Source: Epilithonimonas caeni DSM 17710
GTDB taxonomy: Bacteria > Bacteroidota > Bacteroidia > Flavobacteriales > Weeksellaceae
NCBI RefSeq assembly: GCF_000426465.1
Contig: NZ_AUFK01000019.1
Coordinates: 1-64,000, forward strand
Length of the DNA stretch: 64,000 nt
Direction of reading: 5' to 3'
Shown: piece by piece, positions 25,389 to 32,667 of the stretch
How positions within the stretch are numbered: the first letter of the stretch is position 1
How the letters are laid out: each line of letters starts with the position of its first letter
The notes under the pieces: model-generated
The model's database searches: none
What the model was told of the DNA's origin: nothing
The model's input: only the letters and a program-made list of their open reading frames with translations
Position numbers and translations under genes: made by a program

Positions 25389-26186
25389 ATATCCATTTTT
25401 CAAATTAAATGGGTTCTTGGCGGCATACATTATATTAAGTTTAATTTTTTCGCAAAACTCAAACGTGTCTTCGAGGAGAACTATTCTATGTTGGAAAAAA
25501 ATGACCTCAGCTGGTACAGACAACTGATAATAGGTCTTTTCATAATCATAGTGGTTGACTCTCTTTGTACGGTCTATGAAATGTTCTTTCCAGAAATCCC
25601 ATGGAATATCGGGACGATCATTGCCTTTTTGTTTGTTGGATTCTAATTATATCTGGGTTACAAAGGGATGTTCCAGTCCAGAATCCTTATGCCTGATTTT
25701 CTATTACAAAAAATCGAAAATGACAATGCCTTCAATAATGATCAACATAATAATGAGATTGGTCAACCACTTGAAAATCCGGAAAAAAATTCATCGATCA
25801 AACAATTGGATATTTTTTCAAAACAAGAGATAGATTCCATCAAAGAAAAGCTGAACAGAGTTCTGGAAGTTGATAAAATATTTCTAAATGATGAACTGAA
25901 TCTCACTGATCTATCCGATAGTATTGGTATTTCCAACAAAAAGTTATCCGAACTTTTGAATCAACACCTCAATACCAATTTCTATAATTTGATCAATGAT
26001 TACAGAATCGCAGAGGTCATCAAAAAATTTGAAGAAGGAGACACATCCAAATTCACGATAATGTCAATTGCGAACGACTGCGGTTTCCAATCCAAAGCCA
26101 GTTTTTACAGAATCTTCAAACAAAGAACGGGTGTATCTCCCTCCGAGTTTATTAAAAATAAAAAAATAAAAAAGGAAGCTGTTTAA
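25374..26186 (+). pseudogene. Decayed membrane-anchored AraC-type regulator
   Basis: A continuous frame interrupted by one in-frame TAA at 25644-25646. Before the stop it encodes a linker (KLKRVFEENYSMLEKNDLSW) and a membrane helix (LIIGLFIIIVVDSLCTVYE) with the start of another. After it, in the same frame, it resumes LYLGYKGMFQSRILMPDFLL and ends in an AraC-type DNA-binding domain (LTDLSDSIGISNKKLSELLN, FTIMSIANDCGFQSKASFYR). Related sensors carry several more N-terminal membrane helices, which are missing here. The only ATG upstream sits in the murA terminator, so the 5' end looks lost too. A 172-residue HTH fragment from 25668 could still be made. Confidence 0.7.
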
Positions 26187-26200
26187 GAAGCTTCCTTTTT
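26169..26200. terminator. Bidirectional terminator between the AraC remnant and the NIL gene
   Basis: A 12-bp perfect stem (26169-26180 with 26189-26200) with A-run and T-run flanks. The two convergent stop codons lie within its loop. Confidence 0.8.
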
Positions 26201-26488
26201 TAGAACATCTATTCTGCTGTTTAGCAATCTGTATTCATTCAGATAGTTTTCTATCTTATTGATTTGGTCTTGTGTGATATTCAGGAGAAGTTTTACGTTT
26301 CCGAAGTTACTTCCATTCAGGTATTCGATATTGGCATTTACGATTTTGTAGCTCACATTATAATGATTGTAAATCGTATAAAGTAATATATCGAATCTGA
26401 TCTTTCCATTCAGTTCTATCTCAAGGATTATTTCTCTCGTTGTTTTCGGAAGAAAATTGTTGCCGGTAGTTTCTTGTTTGTAGATCAT
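26183..26488 (-). CDS. Stand-alone NIL-domain protein
   Basis: A 101-residue soluble protein whose length and pattern fit a single NIL domain, the ferredoxin-like fold found at the C-terminus of the methionine ABC transporter ATPase MetN. Visible strand pattern: ILEIELNGKIRFDILLYTIY, VSYKIVNANIEYLNGSNFGN, VKLLLNITQDQINKIENYLN. Such orphan domains may bind methionine or act as regulatory subunits. It lies 24 bases after the DUF4395 gene on the same strand, so they form an operon. The upstream leader with clustered Met codons fits a methionine link. The family call is from pattern only. Confidence 0.65.
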   Translation of the reverse strand: MIYKQETTGNNFLPKTTREIILEIELNGKIRFDILLYTIYNHYNVSYKIVNANIEYLNGSNFGNVKLLLNITQDQINKIENYLNEYRLLNSRIDVLKKEAS

Positions 26489-26512
26489 AGTAGTATTTTG
26501 GTATTTGGTGTA

Positions 26513-26944
26513 TTATTTAATTTTATTTTGAATTGGAACGACGATAAATTGATAAATGTAACAGCCCACACAGATCTTGAAAAAGCTTTCCAGACTCGCC
26601 AGAATAATTAATAAAGATCCTGTAATATAAGCCTCATCATAATGTCCATTTATCATTAATAAAAAAATCAGCAATGTGAAAACTGCTCCCAATGCTGCAG
26701 CAAATCTTTTAGGTGCTGCAAAAATGGATTTCTTTTTCAGTTTCAATATTTTCGCAGTCGATTTTGAAAAAAGAGCTAAAGGAGAAAATGATCGTCCTAA
26801 AGCTCTAATAATAAAATCAAAAACTAAGAGCAAAAGTAAAAACGGCCACTTAAAAAATAGAGATACAGTAGTCATAACAATCACTGAAAATGCTGTCAAC
26901 CTTACGATATTCTCGTCTGTATAGTATTTATTAATCTGACTCAT
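26513..26944 (-). CDS. DUF4395 membrane protein
   Basis: A 143-residue integral membrane protein with about four hydrophobic segments (near residues 17-45, 80-98, 105-120 and the C-terminal region). Family-like features are the RALGRSFSPLALFSK linker and the C-terminal CVGCYIYQF cysteine pair. DUF4395 proteins are often found near sulfur or thiol metabolism genes; their activity is unknown to me. It is the first gene behind a leader with a probable methionine attenuator, 17 bases after the terminator T-run. Loss of termination would be needed to reach it. Confidence 0.75.
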   Translation of the reverse strand: MSQINKYYTDENIVRLTAFSVIVMTTVSLFFKWPFLLLLLVFDFIIRALGRSFSPLALFSKSTAKILKLKKKSIFAAPKRFAAALGAVFTLLIFLLMINGHYDEAYITGSLLIILASLESFFKICVGCYIYQFIVVPIQNKIK

Positions 26945-26960
26945 TGTTTAAAAATTTGAA

Positions 26961-26991
26961 ATAAAAAAGCCTCATCGGTAAGATGAAGCTT
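26961..26991 (-). terminator. Intrinsic terminator in the leader of the DUF4395/NIL operon
   Basis: A 10-bp stem with one G-U pair (26982-26991 with 26967-26976, five-base loop) is followed by a run of T on the minus strand. It lies between the promoter and the first gene, so it must be read through; this is the layout of an attenuator. Confidence 0.75.
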
Positions 26992-27018
26992 TATATCATA
27001 GCTTTCTCACCGCACTCT

Positions 27019-27066
27019 TCAGTTCGTATTACACATCATTGCCATCTGTGAGAAAGTCTGTTTCAT
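27019..27066 (-). CDS. Putative Met-rich leader peptide
   Basis: The 16-codon frame reads MKQTFSQMAMMCNTN and a TGA stop. Four of 15 residues are Met and one is Cys, with Met-Ala-Met-Met-Cys at positions 8-12. It begins about 12 bases after the predicted transcription start, with A-rich AAGAAATA just upstream of the ATG. Position and composition match leader peptides of amino-acid biosynthetic attenuators. Translation is not shown by the sequence alone. Confidence 0.45.
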   Translation of the reverse strand: MKQTFSQMAMMCNTN

Positions 27067-27084
27067 TATTTCTTATTTACATTG

Positions 27085-27115
27085 CAAATATAGAAATTAT
27101 TTAATTCCCACCAAA
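27085..27115 (-). promoter_or_regulatory. Near-perfect promoter of the DUF4395/NIL leader
   Basis: On the minus strand TTTG (27115-27112) and TATATTTG (27092-27085) are separated by exactly 19 bases, the consensus Bacteroidota primary promoter. Transcription would begin near 27079. Confidence 0.75.
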
Positions 27116-27203
27116 TAAGTATGAATTAAATTTACACAAATTCATTATTTGTTAACATTGGAGTATTCTGATTCTTTTTCTAGAGCATGAGAATTAAAGT
27201 AAA

Positions 27204-27848
27204 TTACTCAATTTCTCCAACTTTGAATAATTTCTCCGAGGCTGCCAATCCATTCGGATTACAACCAGGTTCACCTTCTGGAACTTTTAGGTTTTTGTCT
27301 TGATAGAATTTTTCCCAGAACGCATTGATCTTTCCTGTTTTCGGGTCAACAAAAGTCATTGGCTCTAGCTTGAATATCTTATTATCTCGAAAAGCTCTTT
27401 CAACAAAATCTGAACAGTAATAAGATTGTTCATCCAGAATATAATTGAAATTATAAGGTTTTCCAACCAAAGTTTCAGCTTTCGAAACAGAATTTGGAAT
27501 TGATGATTGGAATTCTGATTTTAAACGATAAACATCAATTTTTTGGCCGGATTTGATTTGTTCTTTTAAGAAATGATTCAGTTTTTGTTTTTGAGAACCG
27601 CCTTTTGGTGAGGCGTGAAGAACGTAAAGATGATGTTCTTCTTTTTTAACGATTCCAATATGGTCGTAAGATGTTTTTTTCTCTGTCTGTGTCACATTAT
27701 TAATAGCTCCTGACAATCCGGATTCTACCGCAGGAACAAAAAGTAAATCACCGTTTTCCAAAATCGAAGTATTGTAGGTTTTGCAACTCGTTAAAAAAAA
27801 CAGCGCAAAAATAAGGTAAACTAAATTACTTTCTATAATTCTTTTCAT
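27204..27848 (-). CDS. Papain-like (YiiX/NlpC-P60 type) lipoprotein
   Basis: A 214-residue predicted lipoprotein. The lipobox is FLTSC near residues 18-22 after a hydrophobic signal (LVYLIFALFF). GDLLFVPAVESGLSGAI, YDHIGIVKKEEHHLYVLHAS and YYCSDFVERAF are the motifs of the permuted papain-like cysteine amidase family, giving a probable His (DHIG) and Cys (YCSDF). It likely acts at the periplasmic side of a membrane on a peptide, peptidoglycan or lipid amide; substrate unknown. A longer frame begins at 27905, but the ATG at 27848 puts the lipobox in place. It overlaps the DUF1801 gene by 23 bases. Confidence 0.8.
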   Translation of the reverse strand: MKRIIESNLVYLIFALFFLTSCKTYNTSILENGDLLFVPAVESGLSGAINNVTQTEKKTSYDHIGIVKKEEHHLYVLHASPKGGSQKQKLNHFLKEQIKSGQKIDVYRLKSEFQSSIPNSVSKAETLVGKPYNFNYILDEQSYYCSDFVERAFRDNKIFKLEPMTFVDPKTGKINAFWEKFYQDKNLKVPEGEPGCNPNGLAASEKLFKVGEIE

Positions 27849-28281
27849 AGATCGCAATCCATTCATCCACAGATATTTTCTGACAAAGCTCACCCAACAG
27901 GTCATAAGTAATATCCTCTACTTTTTTGAATCTGATGCAAGATTTTCCCATATCCAATTTCTTTTTGGAATGATTGGGAAACTCTGATACAAACCAATCT
28001 AAAATCTTTTGGTCTGCATAGATTCCCGTATTGTAAAAAGCTATAAAATTCTTCTGCGAAGCTACACTTATGAAAGGCAAAGGTGTATTTTTTGTACAAT
28101 GGTAACCCGCAGGATAGGTTTCCAGGGGCACAACCCAAGTGACCATTCCGTACTGCATGGTCTGTTGAAAACCTTTCGGGAGATTAACATCAACAGTCTC
28201 CAATAACTTTCTGAAGGCATCTCTTCTTTCCTCAGGAATCCGGGAAATATATTCTTCTATGGTATCAACAAAAATCTGCAT
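27826..28281 (-). CDS. DUF1801-domain protein
   Basis: A 151-residue soluble protein with the DUF1801 pattern (TIEEYISRIPEERRDAFRKL, YGMVTWVVPLETYPAGYHC, GKSCIRFKKVEDI, EWIAIYEKN). The family is widespread and structurally YdhG-like; no activity is established. It overlaps the start of the papain-like lipoprotein gene and is probably co-transcribed with it. It is divergent from the aminotransferase gene. Confidence 0.8.
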   Translation of the reverse strand: MQIFVDTIEEYISRIPEERRDAFRKLLETVDVNLPKGFQQTMQYGMVTWVVPLETYPAGYHCTKNTPLPFISVASQKNFIAFYNTGIYADQKILDWFVSEFPNHSKKKLDMGKSCIRFKKVEDITYDLLGELCQKISVDEWIAIYEKNYRK

Positions 28282-28335
28282 TAGGGAAATTATTTAAATC
28301 AAAAATACTAATTTTTTTATTGAAAATTTAAAGCT

Positions 28336-28343
28336 TATTTTTG
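28336..28343 (+). promoter_or_regulatory. -7 promoter element of the aminotransferase gene
   Basis: TATTTTTG matches TAnnTTTG 20 bases before the ATG at 28364. No good -33 is seen. Confidence 0.35.
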
Positions 28344-28363
28344 TATCCCAAAGTCAAATAACA

Positions 28364-29572
28364 ATGCCGAAAATATCGCAAAGAGCGCAGCATATGCCTG
28401 CTTCTCCAGTTAGAAAATTAGTTCCTTATGCAACAATAGCAAAACAGAAGGGAATCAAAGTTTATCATCTCAACATTGGTCAGCCGGACATCGAAACTCC
28501 GGAAACTGCTTTGAATGCTGTAAAAAACATCGACCTCAAAGTTTTGGAATACGCTTTATCAGAAGGTAATATCGAGTACAGAAAAGCTTTGACAGACTAT
28601 TATCACTCTCTTGGATTTACAGATCTAAACCCAGATAATTTCATCGTAACAAACGGAGGTTCAGAAGCTTTGAATTTCGCCATTTCTACACTTTGCGATG
28701 ACGGAGACGAAATCATTATTCCGGAACCTTACTATGCTAATTATAACGGATTTGCCGGAACGTTCAATATTAATGTTGTAGCAGTTCCTTCAACGATCGA
28801 TACAGGTTTTGCTTTGCCTTCAATTGAAGAATTTGAGAAAAAGATAACAGATAAAACCAGAGCAATCGTCGTTTGTAATCCCGGAAACCCAACAGGTTAT
28901 CTTTATTCAAGAGAAGAACTACAAAAATTGGCTGAGATTGCAAAAAAACACGACATTGTGATTATTTCAGACGAAGTTTACAGAGAATATGTTTACGATG
29001 GAGAAGAGCAAATCTCAATGTTCGAATTTCCGGAAGTAGCAGATAATGTTATCGTTATCGATTCCGAATCTAAAAGATATTCTATGTGTGGCGCAAGAAT
29101 CGGTTGTTTGATTACACGTTCTAAGAAGATTCACGATGCTGCGATTCTTTTTGCTCAGGCGAGGCTGAGCCCAGTCCTTTTGGGTCAGATCGCAGCAACT
29201 GCAGCTCATAAAAACGATGCGGAATATATCGCCAAAGTAAGAGAAGAATATACCAACCGAAGAAATCTTTTGGTAGAATTATTGAATGAAATTCCAGGCG
29301 TGATATGCCCGAAACCAAAAGGAGCTTTCTACTGCGGTGTAGAATTACCTGTTGATGATTCTGACAAATTTGCGCAATGGCTTTTGGAAAGTTATTCCAA
29401 TAATAATGAGACTGTAATGGTTGCACCAATGGGAGGCTTTTACAGCAATCCGGAATTAGGAAAAAAACAAGTGAGAATTGCGTATGTTTTGAAGCAGGAA
29501 GACCTAAAAAGAAGTGTCGAGCTTTTGAAAGATGCGATAGAAAAATACAGAACCGAATTTGGTCTGAATTAA
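28364..29572 (+). CDS. PLP-dependent class I/II aminotransferase
   Basis: A 402-residue fold-type I aminotransferase, close to aspartate/aromatic transaminases in length and motifs. It shows YHLNIGQPDIETP near residues 34-46, NGGSEALNFAI near 96-106, NPGNPTGYLY near 170-179, DEVYREYVYDG near 203-213, and the PLP lysine in SESKRYSMCGARIG near 233-246 with the Arg-containing loop. Substrate range cannot be read from sequence. It is single, with a strong hairpin behind it. Confidence 0.9.
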   Translation: MPKISQRAQHMPASPVRKLVPYATIAKQKGIKVYHLNIGQPDIETPETALNAVKNIDLKVLEYALSEGNIEYRKALTDYYHSLGFTDLNPDNFIVTNGGSEALNFAISTLCDDGDEIIIPEPYYANYNGFAGTFNINVVAVPSTIDTGFALPSIEEFEKKITDKTRAIVVCNPGNPTGYLYSREELQKLAEIAKKHDIVIISDEVYREYVYDGEEQISMFEFPEVADNVIVIDSESKRYSMCGARIGCLITRSKKIHDAAILFAQARLSPVLLGQIAATAAHKNDAEYIAKVREEYTNRRNLLVELLNEIPGVICPKPKGAFYCGVELPVDDSDKFAQWLLESYSNNNETVMVAPMGGFYSNPELGKKQVRIAYVLKQEDLKRSVELLKDAIEKYRTEFGLN

Positions 29573-29592
29573 TTTCAAACTCAGTTCTTAAA

Positions 29593-29650
29593 AAAACCAC
29601 ATAGAAAATAGTTTTAAAATCTATTAAAATTAATATTTCTATGTGGTTTT
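29593..29650 (+). terminator. Hairpin terminator after the aminotransferase gene
   Basis: A 15-bp perfect stem (29593-29607 with 29636-29650) with a 28-base AT-rich loop ends in TTTT, soon after the stop codon. Confidence 0.65.
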
Positions 29651-29686
29651 ATCATTAAATTTACATCAATCATAAAATCAAAAACG

Positions 29687-30130
29687 ATGAAAATATTAAA
29701 AACAGGACTAATTGCATCGGCTTTTGCAATGCTTTTGATTAGCTGTAAAACTGTCGCCCAGAATTCACAGATCGAATCTATAACATTCAGAAATACCTAT
29801 GGACGAGGCGGCTTCACATCTATCACCGCAACAAAAGATTCGTTAACAGCTTCTTCAGCAGGCGGAAGGATGACAGATTACCCTAATTTCAATAAAAAAA
29901 TCAATTCTAAAGATTGGGAAAAATTGGTTTCGGTTTTGGATATTTCTGTTTTAGACAAAACTCAAAATGGAGCCCGAAGAGGAGTTTACGATGGACATGA
30001 TGAGATTTTCAGTATTGTTACAAAAGATAAGGAATATGAGATTTTCAACGCATCTGAAGATACACAGAACTATAAACAATTAGAAAAATTAAAAACCAAT
30101 CTTAATAATCTGCTCTCCCAATATAAATAG
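29687..30130 (+). CDS. Small lipoprotein of unknown function
   Basis: A 147-residue predicted lipoprotein with a lipobox LLISC near residues 16-20 following a hydrophobic signal. The mature part is polar, with YGRGGFTSITATKDS and GARRGVYDGHDEIFSI as distinctive segments; the pattern resembles small Flavobacteriia lipoproteins that I cannot assign. Its stop is two bases before murB, so they are probably co-transcribed, giving it a possible envelope role. Confidence 0.75.
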   Translation: MKILKTGLIASAFAMLLISCKTVAQNSQIESITFRNTYGRGGFTSITATKDSLTASSAGGRMTDYPNFNKKINSKDWEKLVSVLDISVLDKTQNGARRGVYDGHDEIFSIVTKDKEYEIFNASEDTQNYKQLEKLKTNLNNLLSQYK

Positions 30131-30132
30131 TA

Positions 30133-31164
30133 ATGCAGGAAAATTTTTCTTTAAAACCTTTCAACACATTCGGAGTGGAAGCTTCGGCTCGTTATTTTTC
30201 TGAAGTCACTTCTATTGAAGAATTAATAGAAACACTCAAATTCTCAAACACTCAGACTCTCCCTCTTCTGTTTATTGGCGGAGGAAGTAATATTCTGTTG
30301 ACAAAAGATTTTGATGGATCAGCCATTCTCTTGAATTTGAAGGGAATTTCAGAAGAGATAATTGATGAGAATCATGTTCTGGTTACAGCAAAAGCTGGTG
30401 AAAACTGGCATCAATTGGTGATGTATTGTCTAGAGAAAAATTATGGCGGATTAGAGAATCTCTCGTTGATCCCGGGAAATGTCGGCACTTCTCCAATGCA
30501 GAACATCGGTGCTTACGGAACAGAAATAAAAGACGTTTTCGAAAGCTGTAAAGTTCTGAATCTCGAAAAACTAAAACAATGTCACACTGAGGCTCTCGAA
30601 GTGTTCAATCTCGAGAAATGTAGATTTGGATATAGGGATTCTATTTTTAAGCATGAAGGGAAAGGAAAATATGTAATTCTGGAAGTTACTTTCCGATTGA
30701 CCAGAAAAGACCATACAATTGACGTAGAATACGGCGCGATCAAGTCTGAATTGGAAAACCTTGGAATCAAAAAACCTACTATTCAAGATGTTTCGAAAGC
30801 AGTGATCAACATCAGACAAAGTAAATTACCCGACCCGAAAGTGATTGGAAATGCCGGAAGTTTTTTCAAAAACCCTACAATTCCACTTTCGCAATTTGAA
30901 GCTTTAAAACTAAAATTTGAAAATATACAAGGCTATCCGAATGGAGATTTTGTGAAAGTTCCTGCAGGTTGGCTCATAGAACAAGCTGGATGGAAAGGCA
31001 GACAAATTGGAAATGTAGCTTCTCATAAGTTGCAGGCTTTGGTCATCATCAATGCAACCGGAAATGCAACCGGAAAAGAAATCTTTGATTTTTCTTCGGA
31101 GATCATCAATTCGGTAAATGAAAAATTCGGGATTGAACTGGAACGGGAAGTGAATATCATTTAG
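30133..31164 (+). CDS. murB: UDP-N-acetylmuramate dehydrogenase
   Basis: FAD-dependent reductase that converts UDP-GlcNAc-enolpyruvate, the MurA product, to UDP-MurNAc. 343 residues, the type I MurB length. Motifs: SLKPFNTFGVEASARYF at the N-terminus, LLFIGGGSNILLTKDF near residues 46-61 (FAD binding), SLIPGNVGTSPMQNIGAYG near 115-133, and GNAGSFFKNP near 238-247 with the catalytic Ser. It follows the small lipoprotein gene by two bases. Confidence 0.96.
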   Translation: MQENFSLKPFNTFGVEASARYFSEVTSIEELIETLKFSNTQTLPLLFIGGGSNILLTKDFDGSAILLNLKGISEEIIDENHVLVTAKAGENWHQLVMYCLEKNYGGLENLSLIPGNVGTSPMQNIGAYGTEIKDVFESCKVLNLEKLKQCHTEALEVFNLEKCRFGYRDSIFKHEGKGKYVILEVTFRLTRKDHTIDVEYGAIKSELENLGIKKPTIQDVSKAVINIRQSKLPDPKVIGNAGSFFKNPTIPLSQFEALKLKFENIQGYPNGDFVKVPAGWLIEQAGWKGRQIGNVASHKLQALVIINATGNATGKEIFDFSSEIINSVNEKFGIELEREVNII

Positions 31165-31214
31165 AAAAAAAATTTCGGATGATTGAATTTTAATAAACCA
31201 AAAATCAAACAAAT

Positions 31215-31766
31215 ATGGCAGATTTATCAGGAAAAGAATTCAAAAAACTCATCCGGAAGCATATTGACAAAGTCAATTTTGTAAAGGTCATTCTCAAAGA
31301 CGATTCATCGATATTTGGATTTATTGTAAAATATTCTGATGAATTTTTGATGATCGAGGAAACTTATGATTTCTCATTAGCAGGAACCAAAATTGTCCCT
31401 TACGAAAGAGTAAAAAGTATTCGCCACAACAAATTTGATAAGGTTTCTAAAATGATTTTTTCAGAGGAAGGCCTGATTAAATTCAATCAAAAAATCATTG
31501 ATAAAACTTCTTTAAAAGACTTTGAATCACTTTTCAGATCTATCAAAAAGCAAAATTTCCATTGCATCATAGAAAGCAGAGAAAAGAAAATCGGATATTT
31601 TTCGATTGGGGAAATCTTAGATATCAATGAAAAATCCGTCATCATTCAGAATTATGACACGACAGGAAAAATTTATAAAAAATCAGACAAAATCTCTTTT
31701 AAAAATATAGAGTTGATTAACTTTAATGATAATTATTCTAAGACGTTTAGAAAATATTTAAAATAA
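31215..31766 (+). CDS. Unknown protein with two Sm-like beta-barrel-type segments
   Basis: I do not recognise a named family. The 183-residue protein has a first segment NFVKVILKDDSSIFGFIVKY and VPYERVKSIRH (about residues 20-72) that follows the strand pattern of Sm/LSm or similar small barrels. A second segment (HCIIESREKKIGYFSIGEIL, about 115-175) repeats that pattern more loosely. No signal peptide or membrane segment is seen. The next gene starts four bases later, suggesting one transcript with the DsbA-like gene. RNA binding would be inference only. Confidence 0.65.
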   Translation: MADLSGKEFKKLIRKHIDKVNFVKVILKDDSSIFGFIVKYSDEFLMIEETYDFSLAGTKIVPYERVKSIRHNKFDKVSKMIFSEEGLIKFNQKIIDKTSLKDFESLFRSIKKQNFHCIIESREKKIGYFSIGEILDINEKSVIIQNYDTTGKIYKKSDKISFKNIELINFNDNYSKTFRKYLK

Positions 31767-31770
31767 AAAA

Positions 31771-32475
31771 ATGAAAGTAGATATTTGGAGCGACACACGT
31801 TGTCCGTTTTGTTTTATTGGAAAGAAAAATTTTGAAAAAGCACTTCAGAATTTTGCTCAAAATGATAAGATTGAAGTCAATTGGCATTCTTTCCAGCTAG
31901 ACCCGAAAATGAAAACCGACCTCAGCAGAAATCATTATGAATATCTTTCCGATATCAAAGGACACTCTTTGCAAGAGACAATCAAAATGCACGAAAACCT
32001 GATTCAAATAGGAAAAAATGCAGGAATCGATTTCAATTTTGATGAAGTGAAAGTTTCTAACTCTTTCAAAAGTCAAATATTGGTTCAACTCGCAAAGGAA
32101 AAAGGTCAAGCTAACGAAATGGAAGAACTTCTGTTCGAAGCTTATTTCATCCTTGGAAAGAATATTGATGATGTTGAAGTTCTGTCTGAGATTGGAAAGA
32201 AATTAGGTTTCACAAAAGAAGAGATTCAGAATGCAGTTCAGTCTCTTGAATTAACAGAATTGGTAATCAATGATATCGAGGAAGCAGCGTCGCTTGGGAT
32301 CAACAGTGTGCCGTTTTTTGTTTTTGATAGAAAATATGCAATTTCCGGAGCTCAACCAGCCCATTTATTTTCTGAAGTTTTGGAAAAAAGTTTGTCAGAG
32401 TTTTTAGAAAACAATTCAAAGATCAGCATTGTAAGCGAAGGTGATTCTTGCGATGTTGATGGAAATAATTGTTAA
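31771..32475 (+). CDS. DsbA-family (FrnE-like) oxidoreductase
   Basis: A 234-residue cytoplasmic thioredoxin-fold protein. The redox motif CPFC sits in WSDTRCPFCFIGKKNFEKAL near residues 6-25, with the DsbA helical insertion in the middle and the cis-Pro region GINSVPFFVFDRKYAISGAQ near 175-194. There is no signal peptide, as expected for FrnE-like members. The C-terminus has two further cysteines (DSCDVDGNNC), as in some relatives. Role in protein thiol repair or oxidative stress is inferred. Confidence 0.85.
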   Translation: MKVDIWSDTRCPFCFIGKKNFEKALQNFAQNDKIEVNWHSFQLDPKMKTDLSRNHYEYLSDIKGHSLQETIKMHENLIQIGKNAGIDFNFDEVKVSNSFKSQILVQLAKEKGQANEMEELLFEAYFILGKNIDDVEVLSEIGKKLGFTKEEIQNAVQSLELTELVINDIEEAASLGINSVPFFVFDRKYAISGAQPAHLFSEVLEKSLSEFLENNSKISIVSEGDSCDVDGNNC

Positions 32476-32493
32476 ATAATTAATTTTTTTAAA

Positions 32494-32632
32494 AAACACA
32501 AAGACGCAAAAGTTAAATCACAAATATTATGTTTTAAGGCACAAAGTTTCATGCTGTAAAATTGAAAATTTTCAATTTTCCTTGTGTCTTATTTCATAAT
32601 CAAAGAGAATTATTCCTTGCGCCTTTGTGTTT
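32494..32632. repeat. Nested inverted repeat before proC
   Basis: The outer arms (32494-32509 and 32617-32632) are inverted copies of a CACAAAGRCGCAA motif, with one mismatch in 16. Inside is a second pair (AAGGCACAAAG near 32536 and CTTGTGTCTT at 32581-32590) and a perfect 22-base palindrome at 32558-32579. Motifs of this CACAAAG type are scattered in Flavobacteriia genomes. It fills almost the entire 192-base gap; its function is unknown. Confidence 0.55.
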
Positions 32633-32667
32633 AACATAAATTCAATAATCAAAAACTAGAAATACAA

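Larger units (their letters stand above)
26961..27080 (-). promoter_or_regulatory. Probable methionine-responsive transcription attenuator
   Basis: Read on the minus strand, the leader holds, in order, a 15-codon frame with clustered Met codons, a 9-bp stem and the terminator. CTTTCTCAC (27056-27048, inside codons 4-6) pairs with GTGAGAAAG (27010-27002). The bases after that 3' arm, AAGCT (27004-27000), can pair with AGCTT (26990-26986) in the terminator's 5' arm. A ribosome stalled on the Met codons would cover CTTTCTCAC, free the 3' arm and favour antitermination. A ribosome reaching the stop codon would cover the 3' arm and allow termination. The antiterminator is only 5 bp, the weakest part. 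A metabolite riboswitch is the main alternative; no S-box core was seen. Confidence 0.5.

Noticed and set aside
26961-27080. S-box (SAM-I) riboswitch
   Set aside because: The conserved S-box core sequences are absent. SAM-II and other classes could not be recognised, but they cannot be fully excluded without a covariance search.
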